Assembly: GCF_000003605.2 (NCBI RefSeq)
Contig: NW_003122909.1
Span: forward strand, 358,025-389,029
Length of the DNA stretch: 31,005 nt
From: Saccoglossus kowalevskii
Taxonomy: Eukaryota > Hemichordata > Enteropneusta > Harrimaniidae
Reading direction: 5' to 3'
Position numbers and translations under genes: made by a program. The notes under the pieces were generated by a model, which was not told the DNA's origin, ran no database searches, and saw only the letters and a list, made by a program, of their open reading frames with translations. This document shows positions 19,765 through 30,522 of the stretch, piece after piece (within the stretch, counting starts at the first letter, position 1; each line of letters begins with the position of its first letter).

Positions 19765-22459
19765 TTTCAACCATCGTGTCTTCTCTTTCATCTGTCGAGT
19801 AAATTTCGCCATTAGCAAGACACTCTGCTCGTCTTGACTGAACAACGGGATTGGAAAATTTGAGATGCATCAGGCGTGTACAGGCTGTCCGACTATGTAT
19901 GTATGTTTCGTTAATAGTCAGTGTTTTAAAATAATATAAGACCCATATCTGGCGCATGCGTAGCGCGACGACCACCGCCCTTCAAAGCATCTTGCGAAAA
20001 CAAATATTCTAATTTACCAAACTGCTAGATTGACATTGTGAATTGAATAAACATGACACTGCGCGTTCAGGTCACAAAACTGTATGTGCATGTACACAAC
20101 ACTCAATGCCCTTGTAAAATTATCTTGGTTACATTTCACAGTCCAGTTGTCTATGCTTATTCTCTTCTTTCATATTACAGAATCGCAAATGCCGTGTATT
20201 AATTATTAACAAAAAATATCAGAAACGCCGTTAACACTGTCTAGTATATAAATATATAAATGTCAAGATGTCAAGAATGTATCGTATATCGTCAAAGAAA
20301 TTATTCGTACGGCAGTTGACTTAATTCAGAATGTAAAATCATGTTACCCCCCCCCCACCGCCTACGTTGCTTATTTGATACCCTTTCTGGGGGGGGTGAC
20401 TACATGTCGTCTTATATATGACCCTACTAGCGAGTATAATCTGATTTGTAGACAGTCTCCGATTTTCGTATTTAACAAGAGTGAAAACGTCCTACTTTTA
20501 CTTGTTGTCGTTGTCGAACTCTAGATGTTGAAAATGTTCCAGACAATTATTGCCTGATTATCTGCAACACCCAGCGCTTACATCTGACTAGGGCTGCACG
20601 TGTACAACCCCGACGGCGAGTCACATACAGTTTAGACTTGAACTAACAACCGTGACATTTCCAATACAATTCACACTATTTCTCTGAGGAAATCCTGGAA
20701 ATTCGTGTCTATAAGAGCCCTCACGGTACAAACGAAATTGTCAGTGCGAGTTTTGTAAGTCTAAAGACAGCCGCTTCACACTATGCTGTGGTGCCGGGAG
20801 GTTGTTAGACAGAAGTTGGCGTTGTACTCGCAGGATTTCTTTTACCTGCCGGTGATGAAAATTGTATGTAGGTGTTTGAAATGTCAATTTTAAACAAGGA
20901 ATGCATCACGTATTTATTTGATTCAGAACAGTGTGGGGATAATATTCTTGCAATTTTGAGCCGTATGGTATCTCTCATTGTTTTTTTCAACTCAATATTT
21001 TTCGCCCACACGTTTCGGGGGCGAGTTAGGTTTGTAGCAGACAAATCTTGTTCTTACGTTTGAATGATATGCACAAATAAAATTATGCATTCTTATGTAG
21101 TATTAAGCTTTTTGAAAATATTAAAATTTGATTAAATATAGTATACTGCAAAAAACAATCGAAATTAACATTAAATCAATGATTCTCGATGTATTTTAAT
21201 AAAAACCGCATAATATTTTCAGGATTTTTTTCAATGTATCAGGCAGGGTACAACAATCTAAACAACTGTATGAATATTAATCTAAAGTAGCGACTTACGT
21301 TCGTGGTCTCCCTTTTTAAACTCATTTTTTTATTTTTTGGCTAACAACACTCCTTGCGGACAATTTGTATTTATAACATTAGATATTTATATCATTAGAA
21401 AATTTCCAACGATTGACCCGTTTTTTTCTAACCGAAATGAAAACTCTGATTTACGCGCTGAATGGGTTAAACAATTAGTGTTTACTATGTGTGTGAATGT
21501 GTTTGACTCTACATGAGCAGCTGACTGTTTATTTCACAATTTCTATTTAGGTAATTCTTTATTTTTTTCAAAACCAGAATTTTCGATAGTCTAATAACTC
21601 GTGACCAAATATTTAAAAAAAAACACATTCCTTTGCGTGAGGTGAGTTTGAACAAGACGTTAACATTTCAAACGTATCGGCTCAACCAATCTTTATTTAA
21701 CGTGGTTCTAAGCATAGGGCTAATTAGCTCCAAATTCACAAACCTTAGTCTTCGGTAGGTTTTTCTCTCTCGAAGAAACTGCAATGAGGCGACCAGTATT
21801 CGAAACATACAGACAGTCGAGAAATTTAATATTTTAGAGCTGCCTCTTTCGACATTGGTATTTTCTTTTTTGATCTACCATGTTTGCGCTTTCGGAATTT
21901 TCCATATATTGTAAAAAGCGGTGCTTCACTTTCGGATACGGAAACGCAAGGTCATACTCGAAATCCCGTGATCCTTTTCAAAAAGAGTGGTTTGCCAAGT
22001 ATTGCTTATCGTAATCTGAAGTTGAAGTCGATAGATCCATGTCATGTTTTATTATATTTCTCCAATATCTAAAAATAAATTCATTCTCTAACTTACAATA
22101 TTATTTGGATTATTTAGAAAATCAAATAAAAAACCTTAACGTGAGTCGCTACCTTGAGGTAACATTAAATAAAACGTAATTTTGGATTTGTTACTCAAGA
22201 ATTGCGCGGGTGGTTCTTCTGTCAGCTTGTACATACAGTTTTTGACAAAACGAGGAGTACTGGAAAGCAATATGTAAATTAAATAAAATGCATCTACGAA
22301 CAATTCAATGTAAATTCGCGACAGAGCCTTTTCGGTTCCTTGTGTGTTTAGCTGAACTGTGACTTTTGATAGAATGTGGTTTAAAATTACGTTCATTCTG
22401 ATTCAAATACATTCTCATGTGTTTTCTGAATGGAAAAGTATTCCTGAGGCGGCGGAATG
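19765..22459. other. Intergenic sequence with no recognised gene
   Basis: Open frames are short and unmatched. Notable bases: ten C at 20347-20356 and eight G at 20389-20396, able to pair with flanking bases around a 32-nt loop. Remaining sequence is AT-rich with scattered T and A runs. Confidence 0.55.
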
Positions 22460-22680
22460 CAATGTTGCATAAAGGGGCGAGATCTGCTCACCAACCTTGC
22501 GCTGAAGGCGTAACCTTACTAGGGGGTCCGGGCATGCTTCTCCTTAAAAAAATGAAATCTAAACCCTCTGAAACGCTATTTCCTTTATTTTGAGGGGTAA
22601 ATTTTGCTGACACAAAATGTTTCAGCTTGATTGTGGAGGGGCGACGGTTGCGACCGCCCCCTCTGCCTCCGCAACTGTAT
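22460..22680 (-). repeat. Relic of a widespread GC-rich dispersed repeat
   Basis: On the minus strand it reads GCATGCCCGGACCCCCTAG, then GTTACGCCTTCAGCGC, with CCCCTC blocks and an ATTTACCCCTC stretch to its left. This order (GCATGCCC, GGACCCCC, CTAG, CGCCTTC.GCGC) is one I recall from dispersed repeats in many marine invertebrate genomes; the match is from memory. It is much more GC-rich than its surroundings. No ends or target duplications identified. Confidence 0.4.
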
Positions 22681-23480
22681 TCATTCAACAGAATCGGAGA
22701 TTCAACGACGAATCTTTTAAATATGAATAGATAGCAATTAAACGCGGAAAGCATTTAATTTGTCTTTTCTATTGATAAGGGTAATAAACAACCAAGCCCC
22801 AATTTGAATATAGTATATTTCAACCAGAGCTTGCTAAAGAATGTGGTTATAACGGCATACCATGGACACACATTGAAACGGTTTTCGGGTACAGTAAGGG
22901 GTATTTGTTCATTCGACCACTGGACTGCCTTTTTTACAACAGGCAGTAAAAATGACAAAAGTAATAGGTCAACAGTCATATGCAAATCATTTGCAAGCCT
23001 AGCTGAGGGAGATTAATAGTAGCTTTTGTTCTAACTACAAAACCAAAATATTACGAATGAATGTGCCAGACATATCCAAACATCATCAGAGAGTAGAAAG
23101 GTTGGATGCTAATCACTTTTAAGCTGACAGAACAAACACTGGGTCACTGGCTCTGGCTAACTTATTACCTACCTGCAAAAGCACTGTGTTGAAGAGTGAG
23201 TGCTTACCTCATTAAGATACTACTGGTGTGATGCCTGTATAGGTGTCTGTGGGTTGTAGTTGTTCTGAGTTCTGAGAATTCTGAACTGTTGTTGTGTGAA
23301 GACATTGACATCGTCTCTGTGTTCCCAGGATAGGAGTTAAATCCTGAAAATAAAGTGGTTGCCAAAGTAGTGCCATATGATGCTTGCAGAACCAGAGTCT
23401 AATGATGGAACAGTTTTTAGATAGGAAATTGACTCATTTATCAAAGTAGCTATAATGATTAATGGCGTTTTTCTTATTTC
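22681..23480. other. No recognised gene
   Basis: Short unmatched open frames on both strands only. The right part may belong to the possible retroelement fragment described next. Confidence 0.4.
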
Positions 23481-23489
23481 ACTAAGAAG

Positions 23490-23580
23490 CTGGAGATCTT
23501 GCTTTTGATAGGGATTGACTGTTCACATACTGTAGTTAGGTCCAATGCCAATCCTAATGCACCAGCTCGATCGTGTTGTT
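23490..23580 (+). pseudogene. Possible second BEL/Pao fragment (protease to RT linker)
   Basis: One frame reads EILLLIGIDCSHTVV near 23490-23535, similar to the LIG-D segment that links protease and polymerase in BEL/Pao polyproteins. This segment is missing from the element at 12.6-15.9 kb. The match is short and flanked by stops, so it may be chance. Confidence 0.22.
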
Positions 23581-23599
23581 GATAAATATAGTATAATAT

Positions 23600-26389
23600 T
23601 AGGCAACAATGATGATTCTTACTTGGTTTGTGTGGGTACTAGAGCTCTGTGCGCATGTACAAACCACCTGGTATTAGTCATCCATAATAATCAGTGTTGA
23701 GTGCTTTGGTTGATTGACAGGTAGGTCGACAGGATTCAGCATCATGTTAAAATCAGTGTGCTTTGTATCAGAAATCTATTGAAATTGGAATTAATCTAAA
23801 CCATTGTAAAGAAAGATGTGTACAATGAACAATGTAAAGTGTTGTACTTGTGGTGTGATTGTTTGTTTTGCTAGCACAGAGTCTACCCTGCCTGTTTGAG
23901 TTCGAGTAATATCTGTACTGGCATATGTATAGTATCTTTTTCTTCCATAATCCTTTACTGCATAGTAGGGAGAGGATATTTTCGTCTAAATTTCCCTTTG
24001 TAAATTATCCTTGTTCTTCCTCTGCATTGCATGTTTATTCTCTCTGCTATGTTATCTACAACTGTAGTAAGGGTAAAAGGCTTCATCTGATATTGGCGCA
24101 TGTCAAAAAAGAAAAGCGTTCCCCGTGAACGGTCTGCGTTCATATAAGGAACGTCGCAATGTGATTGGTTGAAATATTAATGAGCTTTAAATCAACACGC
24201 TTCCTGTGTGGGGCAGAGTAAATCACGGAGTAAATCACGCGAGACAGTGGTTTGTATTTGAATGATAAGCTTATTAGCATGATAATGTTCCTCTCCTCAG
24301 TCCTTGGATGCAGAAACTTCTGACACGAATATCGCATCCAAATCAACCGTGTCATAGGTATTTTCAGGCTTGTACTAAAACGGTGATTAGCAGAGGACAG
24401 GGTACAGGTTCGCTGATTCTTCTTTACATAGAGAGATAGGATTGCTGGATAGCTTTTCCCGTTCACTATCTACACCAACTGGCAGGGGTTCTATCTAAAA
24501 ACGATCAAGTGAACGAGTGTTGCGCACGAAAAATCAAGGTTGATCTTTTACCCGTTTTATTCCAAATATTAACTCGTTTGCAGGACAAACCAAATTTAAA
24601 TCCGGATTTTATAATGTAGTTACATCGATAACACGTAACCACATACCTGAGGTACTAAATGTGAATTAAACCATCAACTTTGGAATATATCATCCAGGCC
24701 AGATAGCGCCCTCTTTGGCGAATCGCCCCTTGCAATGAATAAATTTACTAGTGTTGCAACTGTATGTGAAATATATGTATATTCACAAATGACCAGAGAG
24801 TATTCGAGTATTTGTTCGAATTTGCTCGCGCAAAAAACGAAAGAATTTTTGCAAAAAATGCAAGTTCGTTGAATTGCATTTAGTCAACAATACCCGAGTA
24901 AAGTGACAATATCTTTTAATAGTAACATCTCGTTTTGTGTTTCAAAAGATGAAGGCGATAACATAATATATAAAGTCACATTACATCAGCAAATTGTTAC
25001 CATTCGCTTATCCAAATTATCACCAATCGAACACTGTTACATTCAAATGATTGCCTGCCTGCCTGTCTGCCAAGTCAAGGCCATTGATCGATCAGTATTC
25101 AGCGGATTGAGTACGCGAACAGTAGAACCAGTTACCAACTAGAATGAACAAAATGGGGAACGTGATTACATACTCGGACATAGATGTCACGTGGCACTGG
25201 GTATTTGGCAAGATCACCGGGTGCTAGAGTCGCATGGACAACGCTACGAGGCATTCGGGAATCTCCGATTTTCCTTGGCCAAAACGAAAGACTAAAACTC
25301 GGGAACTCAAACGTACAAGATTCAAGTAAGAGACAAAACGCACTGTGTCGATACCTTTATATAATTGATATCCTTAACATATTACTTGCTGACAACATTA
25401 GTGTAAATAATTCATCGTAAAAAGTAGTAGTTTTTGCTTGATTAGAAACTCAATAACATGACCCAATAATTAAAATAATCATTTCTGAATAACATTGAGA
25501 AAAATCGAGGCGAGTGTACAGCGCTGACTTTAATGTCTCAGCTGTCTCTGATCAAATAATAATTTGAATCCAAAGAATATTTTGTTTATAATTCATTACA
25601 TCGTCGTTTTCGTTGACCTGGAAATGCAATGCACCATGGGTAAAACGATTAATAAATAATATACGTCTGTGGACATAGCAACTATGACGTAATGCTTCAA
25701 TAAAATGACTTTTTGCATAATTCAGCATTTGTAAGGTCACACGCATGACTCGCATCGATTTAAATTGTCTCCGGTAAAAACACAGTGAACCATCAAAAGG
25801 CACTTATATAGTTCATCTTGCGCCCGAAATTATCCCGCCGAGTGTTCCTTTCCCATTTAGGGTCAGTCGTTCATTGCAATGCCTGCATTCACGTTGTACG
25901 TCTATGTATACAAATGTATGTATCCTAATCTCGCACTCTTGCATACTATTATTTCTACATTTGCATAAAAAGCAAATATCAACCCAAACTAAGGTTCGCG
26001 TCTCAAACTGCCAACGAAAAGGATAATAAAACTTATACATATAATGTAGATTGTCGGATTTATGCGACAATTTTAGTCGGTCAGATTTTTTTTTATCTCT
26101 GGCTACCAGATAACATTTAGTGATGGTACAAATGGTAAACATTCTGTAAAAATGTCTAAAAATGTTCGTAAGTAAATAGGCACTATGTACATGTTATCAT
26201 ATCCGAATAGCCTGCATCCGGAAAACACTAAATTTCCTGTTTTGCTTGGCTCTGCACAATGCAAAACTGTATTTTACTATGGTCCAGCGCTGGTATCGCA
26301 TATCAAACCAATTGTAAGATCAACCTCAAGTACGAGTTTAGTTCAACTGTTAATACTTCCACGACAATTATAAAAATCCGCGTCCTTGC
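23600..26389. other. Intergenic sequence downstream of Di-Ras
   Basis: No recognisable domain in any frame. It holds a GCGCCCTC motif at 24706-24713, a GTCACGTGGC E-box near 25186 and, on the minus strand, an ATTAAA (complement at 25529-25534) that might be a Di-Ras poly(A) signal about 860 nt after its stop. No minus-strand AATAAA is seen closer. Confidence 0.5.
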
Positions 26390-26986
26390 TCACATGACGA
26401 CGCACTTGCCCTTTAATTTCTCTCTCCTCTTCTGTGACTTCGATTTTTTGCTCTCCAACTGTAAACTCATTGTCCTTCGCTTTTCCAGCTGTAACAACTC
26501 TTGGAACAGTTCTTTGACATTGTAATTGGTCTTGGCCGACGTCTCCAGAAATGCACAACCCCACCGCTTAGCTACTTCCGCGCCGTCTCTCGTTGACACC
26601 TCCCGACACGACTCGTCGCATTTATTACCAACCAGCATTATCGGAATGCCATCAATGTCTCCTTTAATCTCACAGATAACGTCGAAAATTGGTTTCAGCT
26701 CTTCCAGCGACTGCCTACTCGTGATTGAGTATACCAGAATGAATGCGTGCCCTTTAGAAATCGACAGTCTCTGCATGGCAGGGAATTGATGAGACCCCGT
26801 AGTATCAGTGATTTGCAACGTGCATACGTTTTTGTTACAGCTGATCACTTGTCGGTAGGTATCCTCGATAGTTGGGATGTAGCTTTCCCGGAACGTTCCA
26901 CGTACGAATCGTAAAACCAGGGAGCTCTTGCCTACGCCTCCCGCTCCGAAGACCACAACCCGGTAGTCGTTACTCTGCTCCGGCAT
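26390..26986 (-). CDS. Di-Ras family small GTPase
   Basis: This 198-residue protein (human DIRAS2 has 199) is an almost collinear match to vertebrate Di-Ras1/2, starting with the same [10 protein letters not shown]. Di-Ras proteins are Ras-superfamily GTPases at the plasma membrane, mostly neuronal in vertebrates, that stay largely GTP-bound and oppose Ras-type growth signalling. Visible motifs: P-loop GAGGVGKS (14-21), switch [10 protein letters not shown] (36-44), DTTGS at 61-65 where Ras has DTAGQ (the missing Gln is the family hallmark and explains weak GTPase activity), NKCD (121-124), ETSAK (148-152), a basic tail and the CAAX box CVVM (195-198). One residue is missing after NKCDES relative to vertebrates. 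The entire coding region is in one exon, as in vertebrate DIRAS genes. The acceptor lies 33 bases before the ATG. Confidence 0.97.
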   Translation of the reverse strand: MPEQSNDYRVVVFGAGGVGKSSLVLRFVRGTFRESYIPTIEDTYRQVISCNKNVCTLQITDTTGSHQFPAMQRLSISKGHAFILVYSITSRQSLEELKPIFDVICEIKGDIDGIPIMLVGNKCDESCREVSTRDGAEVAKRWGCAFLETSAKTNYNVKELFQELLQLEKRRTMSLQLESKKSKSQKRREKLKGKCVVM

Positions 26987-27019
26987 GACTCGAAGTCTGA
27001 TGCTACGGTCTTTGGGCAG
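26987..27019 (-). other. 5' part of the Di-Ras coding exon
   Basis: On the minus strand a textbook acceptor (CTTTTTTCTTTCTCCTCGCAG) ends at 27020, and the exon begins CTGCCCAAAG at 27019. These 33 bases are in frame with the ATG and have no stop, so they would be coding if an in-frame ATG existed in the upstream exon. Conservation of MPEQSN with vertebrates favours the ATG at 26986. Confidence 0.7.
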
Positions 27020-27111
27020 CTGCGAGGAGAAAGAAAAAAGAGACGTTTGGTTAGGTACTAGTACTAGTACAATGTCAAAACACATACAGTTTGACAGTCC
27101 AACAGTCTGAT

Positions 27112-27172
27112 GTCACGTGACAGTGTGACGATTTATGAAACCATACTATGATATGCTGATTATGTCACGTGA
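27112..27172 (-). promoter_or_regulatory. Two TCACGTGA E-boxes upstream of the Di-Ras coding exon
   Basis: GTCACGTGAC (27112-27121), the exact CLEAR/USF-type palindrome bound by bHLH-Zip factors such as TFEB and USF, lies 52 bp from a second GTCACGTGA (27164-27172). Both follow CTGAT closely. They are 90-150 bp upstream of the acceptor, so they are intronic if the distal exon is used, or promoter-proximal if transcription can begin here. Confidence 0.4.
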
Positions 27173-29198
27173 GTCAAATCAGCCAATTATATTATTCAAT
27201 AACAACATATTTCGTTCTTCCAATTCCATTTTATTCTTCCTAATAATGGAGATATGGGTGTAAACTCGCACTGTGCAAGGCTGTGTGTTTTAGCGAAAGC
27301 CTGCTGTAAGCTAACCGAGAACTTATTTCACGTCGTTGCTCCGCGTAGTATGCGAAAGCCGGCGAAGTCGGAAACCGCGCTGTTCAAAGATGATGTAATA
27401 CATATTTATCTTGAATACAGCATGGAGAATTGAATGTTTAATTACGTTTAACGCCACTGCTTCTCTGACTTTCCAATATTACCACGAAAGATATGTAATC
27501 CGATCTTCCGGATCAGTCTAATTGGTATTTTGAAAATGTAAGTAATTGCAGGCACTAGGCTTAGTTTCATGCTTTCAGAATAATAGACCAATTATTAGGT
27601 ACCGATATTCGACGACCATCATCGTTTGTTTCTTGGAAATATATTACTGGTTTTCACTGAATTGTATCTCTGATTTGTTCAAAAAAACAAGGCAGTTTTA
27701 AAAGGAAATGGTGTATTGGCGTGTGTTAGTCATTTTCAATCCCAGGTCTTCAACTTGGATTGAATAGTGACAACGTCCCTTATGACAAAAGATTATTTAT
27801 ACACACGAAACGTACGTAAGGATATAGCAAGTACGTACGTCAAATAAGTAGTTGGGGTTAGCTCGTGTGGTAACAACGTTAACGCCGACACAACGCGCAG
27901 CAAGCAAGTAATGGGTATAGCGTCCCTCCGGGAATAAATACAGCACAAAGGGAAGACCACCATAAAAGAAACGCGCGTCACGACTCGAGAATTATTATTT
28001 CAAAGAATTAAACATGAAAACAGGTAAGATTTAGTGTGTATACTGCGTTGAAGCAGCTAGTTTGTTTGACCTTATACACTCATCCATTCAGCTTCGTTAG
28101 CCATTGCCGTCATTCGTCACCTTACTATTAAAATCAATATTACTCATTTATGCCAGAGACGCGTTGGAGCGAGCAAATAATGAAGTGATTGTCGTCATTT
28201 GCACCTTGAATCGCATGACTAGGCGCATGTCTTTAAACTGTTTGCTTTTATGAAAAATGATGTAGACATACAAATATGTATATTTCAATGATAAAGTGAA
28301 TTACGTCAGAGTCGGCAAGGTTGAATTTCCCCTAGTGACGCCAGAAAAAGTACCAAATAGCTGACAGCGTTTTAATACATTATATTGTTGATGTAGTTGA
28401 TGTGCACATATAACAGGACAACTGTTATTCGTCAACGTTGCAATATCTATATCTATGATGTACGAATAGTCTGGCTTATTTTAATGGCCAAAAAAAAAAC
28501 AGAACATATTTCGCTTATCGTAATGATAAGGGGAAATTTAATATTGAACATTCCATTTAAGTATTAAAAAAGCAAAGATTACTTTGGCGATTTTTTTTTT
28601 TGTAGAAGGCTTGAAATTTTACAAATATAGCGAGGTTGGGATTATAAGTCAGACTATTCTGTTTTTTGAATATTGAGGCGTTTTGAATTGATCGGCATTA
28701 AGGATTTGACGTAGCAATTAGCCCGTGTTTACGACCGTCAAATCCATTCATTGAGACGGTATACGTCACTACAGCATTTCGAAGTGTTTACGCCCGTTAA
28801 TAATACGCTATGAATTGGTTTGTGTGTTTTATAAGGAGGGTGGGGATGGAAACCCAATTATGAAAACGCCGTGTCATCGGGAAATATTACGACCCGCTAT
28901 ATCAATATAACAAATAACGGTAGCTTAGATTACACCGACATCAAAGTATACAGAAATACGAACAGTAAAAATTGAATGTTCCTAAATAAATCAAAAATGT
29001 CCACAAGGAATGAAGAAAAGATCCAATAAAGATTAAAACTGGGGATTAATGAAGCTTGTGGGTGAAAGCGCGAGTCCCGATATACTTGGTAAATGGAATG
29101 AAATATATAACACGGCATAATCGCGGCGCAATTTCACGGAATATTGAGAGGGAATACAGCGGTAAAATATAAATAGGCGTTGATTATTCAACACTTAC
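27173..29198 (-). other. Presumed 5' intron of Di-Ras
   Basis: No gene is seen. With the donor at 29198 and the acceptor at 27020 the intron is about 2.2 kb. It carries two copies of a 17-bp element, GTGTTTACG-N-CCGT-Y-AA, at 28725-28741 and 28784-28800, each containing the forkhead-type sequence TGTTTAC. Acceptor strong, donor inferred. Confidence 0.4.
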
Positions 29199-29375
29199 TG
29201 TATTAGAAGCTTTCGTGATCGTCATCTGCTGTGTGTTTGTCCGTACGTGTATGTAACGACGACGTGGAACTGTTAACGGATGAAGACAGTTGTGAAACCA
29301 ACACGGTCGCTCGTGCGAAATGAAACGAACCAAACAGCACAGTCAGTGTATATTGAAGACTGTGCGAGAAAACAG
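29199..29375 (-). other. Candidate first exon of Di-Ras
   Basis: On the minus strand the segment ends in AATACA followed by GTAAGTG, a strong donor (GT at 29198-29197). It follows a CRE and a CCAAT box. It contains ATGACGATCACG, and splicing to 27019 would place that ATG in frame with the GTPase, adding 20 residues. Its context is weak (C at -3) compared with the conserved internal ATG (G at -3). The 5' end is an estimate. Confidence 0.35.
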
Positions 29376-29381
29376 TTCTAG

Positions 29382-29406
29382 TGACGTCACGACCGCCTTC
29401 AATTGG
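29382..29406 (-). promoter_or_regulatory. CRE and CCAAT box, candidate Di-Ras promoter
   Basis: A palindromic CRE TGACGTCA (29382-29389) lies 12 bp from a minus-strand CCAAT (29402-29406), in the order and spacing common in animal promoters. The surroundings are richer in CpG than the window average. The promoter call is inference. The same CRE stands before the candidate G-gamma first exon. Confidence 0.4.
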
Positions 29407-30500
29407 CGGACTGTTCCATTCATAGTGATTCATTACGAATGGGGCGAGTCGGGTATGTGGTTGTGAATACTGTAATACAGTATTGTATGATCAGCAGAAA
29501 CATCGATACGAGAGTCGTAGTAGAAATCAACAGTATTTGTATACCGCCGATACAAAATTATGCTAAAGGCAATCTCGGGGCTCGACATGGTAACTGTCTA
29601 CCCACGTCAGAATGAGGCAATTATCTGAAATTCGAGCTCCATTTGATTGTCTGCTGTAGTTTCTCATGAAACACGTTAAGCGTGTGCGGCTAGTCACGAC
29701 CCAATGACAGGCTGCCACAAGACACGTTAGTCTGCGTGCGACACACGTGCACTAATGTGATAAACTGATGTACAGTCTAATGATTAACTACGTTATGATG
29801 CAGTATCTGGGAATATGTAAAGAAGGTACCTACCGATGGACTAAAATTGCCGACAAAATAAATATAAATGAAGCGATATCGCGACGTTTTGTAATTGTTG
29901 CATGAAGCCACGAAATCGGTAATGCCCGAACTATGGTTCATTGCGCGTACCGTGTGTGGCGTACGCAGTTACTCGCCATGCTGCCTATCGCGGTCGTTTC
30001 TCATTACTCAGATTTCTGGAGAAAACGGGACAAACTAATATAGTTGTTTATACGTTTACTGGATCATGGCATGGTTTAAATTCCTTACAAATATCATGTA
30101 AATGTATTTTGTGTAGGCACAACAAGTATGGTATTCTATTTCTAACCAGTCTATTGATAATTAAAGTTCAAACGCGCATGTTAAAATTAGTAGCCGTAAA
30201 TCAAACAACCTTTTGCGCGAATGTTCAAACTGTTATTGAATCCCTTCTGTCTGACTAAGGGATCTAATATTTTACAGCTGGTGTGCCAGATATTTTCACT
30301 TGTAATACGTCATTTTTACCGAGAGGTTTGTTGTTCACGCCGTTTATTGATCGATTGGTGTAATTTCTTCTGCTATTCACGGTCTTCAGTTCACGTTTGT
30401 TTCCTGATATCCTCCCACATCCCAGACGAGTAGTATAAATAATGGTCAACTCTCGTATATATATGACATAGAAGTCGAATATAATAGGGGATTTTCCGTA
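29407..30500. other. Upstream of Di-Ras, no recognised gene
   Basis: Open frames up to about 105 codons show no known domain. The sequence is noticeably richer in CpG than the left half of the window. Confidence 0.5.
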
Positions 30501-30505
30501 CAATT

Positions 30506-30522
30506 GCGAGATCTCGCGAGAT
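30506..30522. promoter_or_regulatory. TCTCGCGAGA palindrome (BANP-type promoter element)
   Basis: The exact decamer TCTCGCGAGA is at 30512-30521 and extends to the 12-bp palindrome ATCTCGCGAGAT. It overlaps a second palindrome, GCGAGATCTCGC (30506-30517). In vertebrates TCTCGCGAGA is bound by BANP at CpG-rich promoters. Here it opens a CpG-dense stretch reaching about 30840, so it may mark a promoter for a gene beyond the right edge or a distal Di-Ras start. Confidence 0.4.

Noticed and set aside
26987..27085. 33-residue N-terminal extension of the Di-Ras frame starting at 27085
   Set aside because: It runs through a strong splice acceptor (AG at 27021-27020), so the upstream part is intronic.
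29203..29433. 76-codon minus-strand open frame over the candidate Di-Ras promoter
   Set aside because: It starts upstream of the CRE and CCAAT box, has no recognisable domain and is in a different frame from the GTPase extension.
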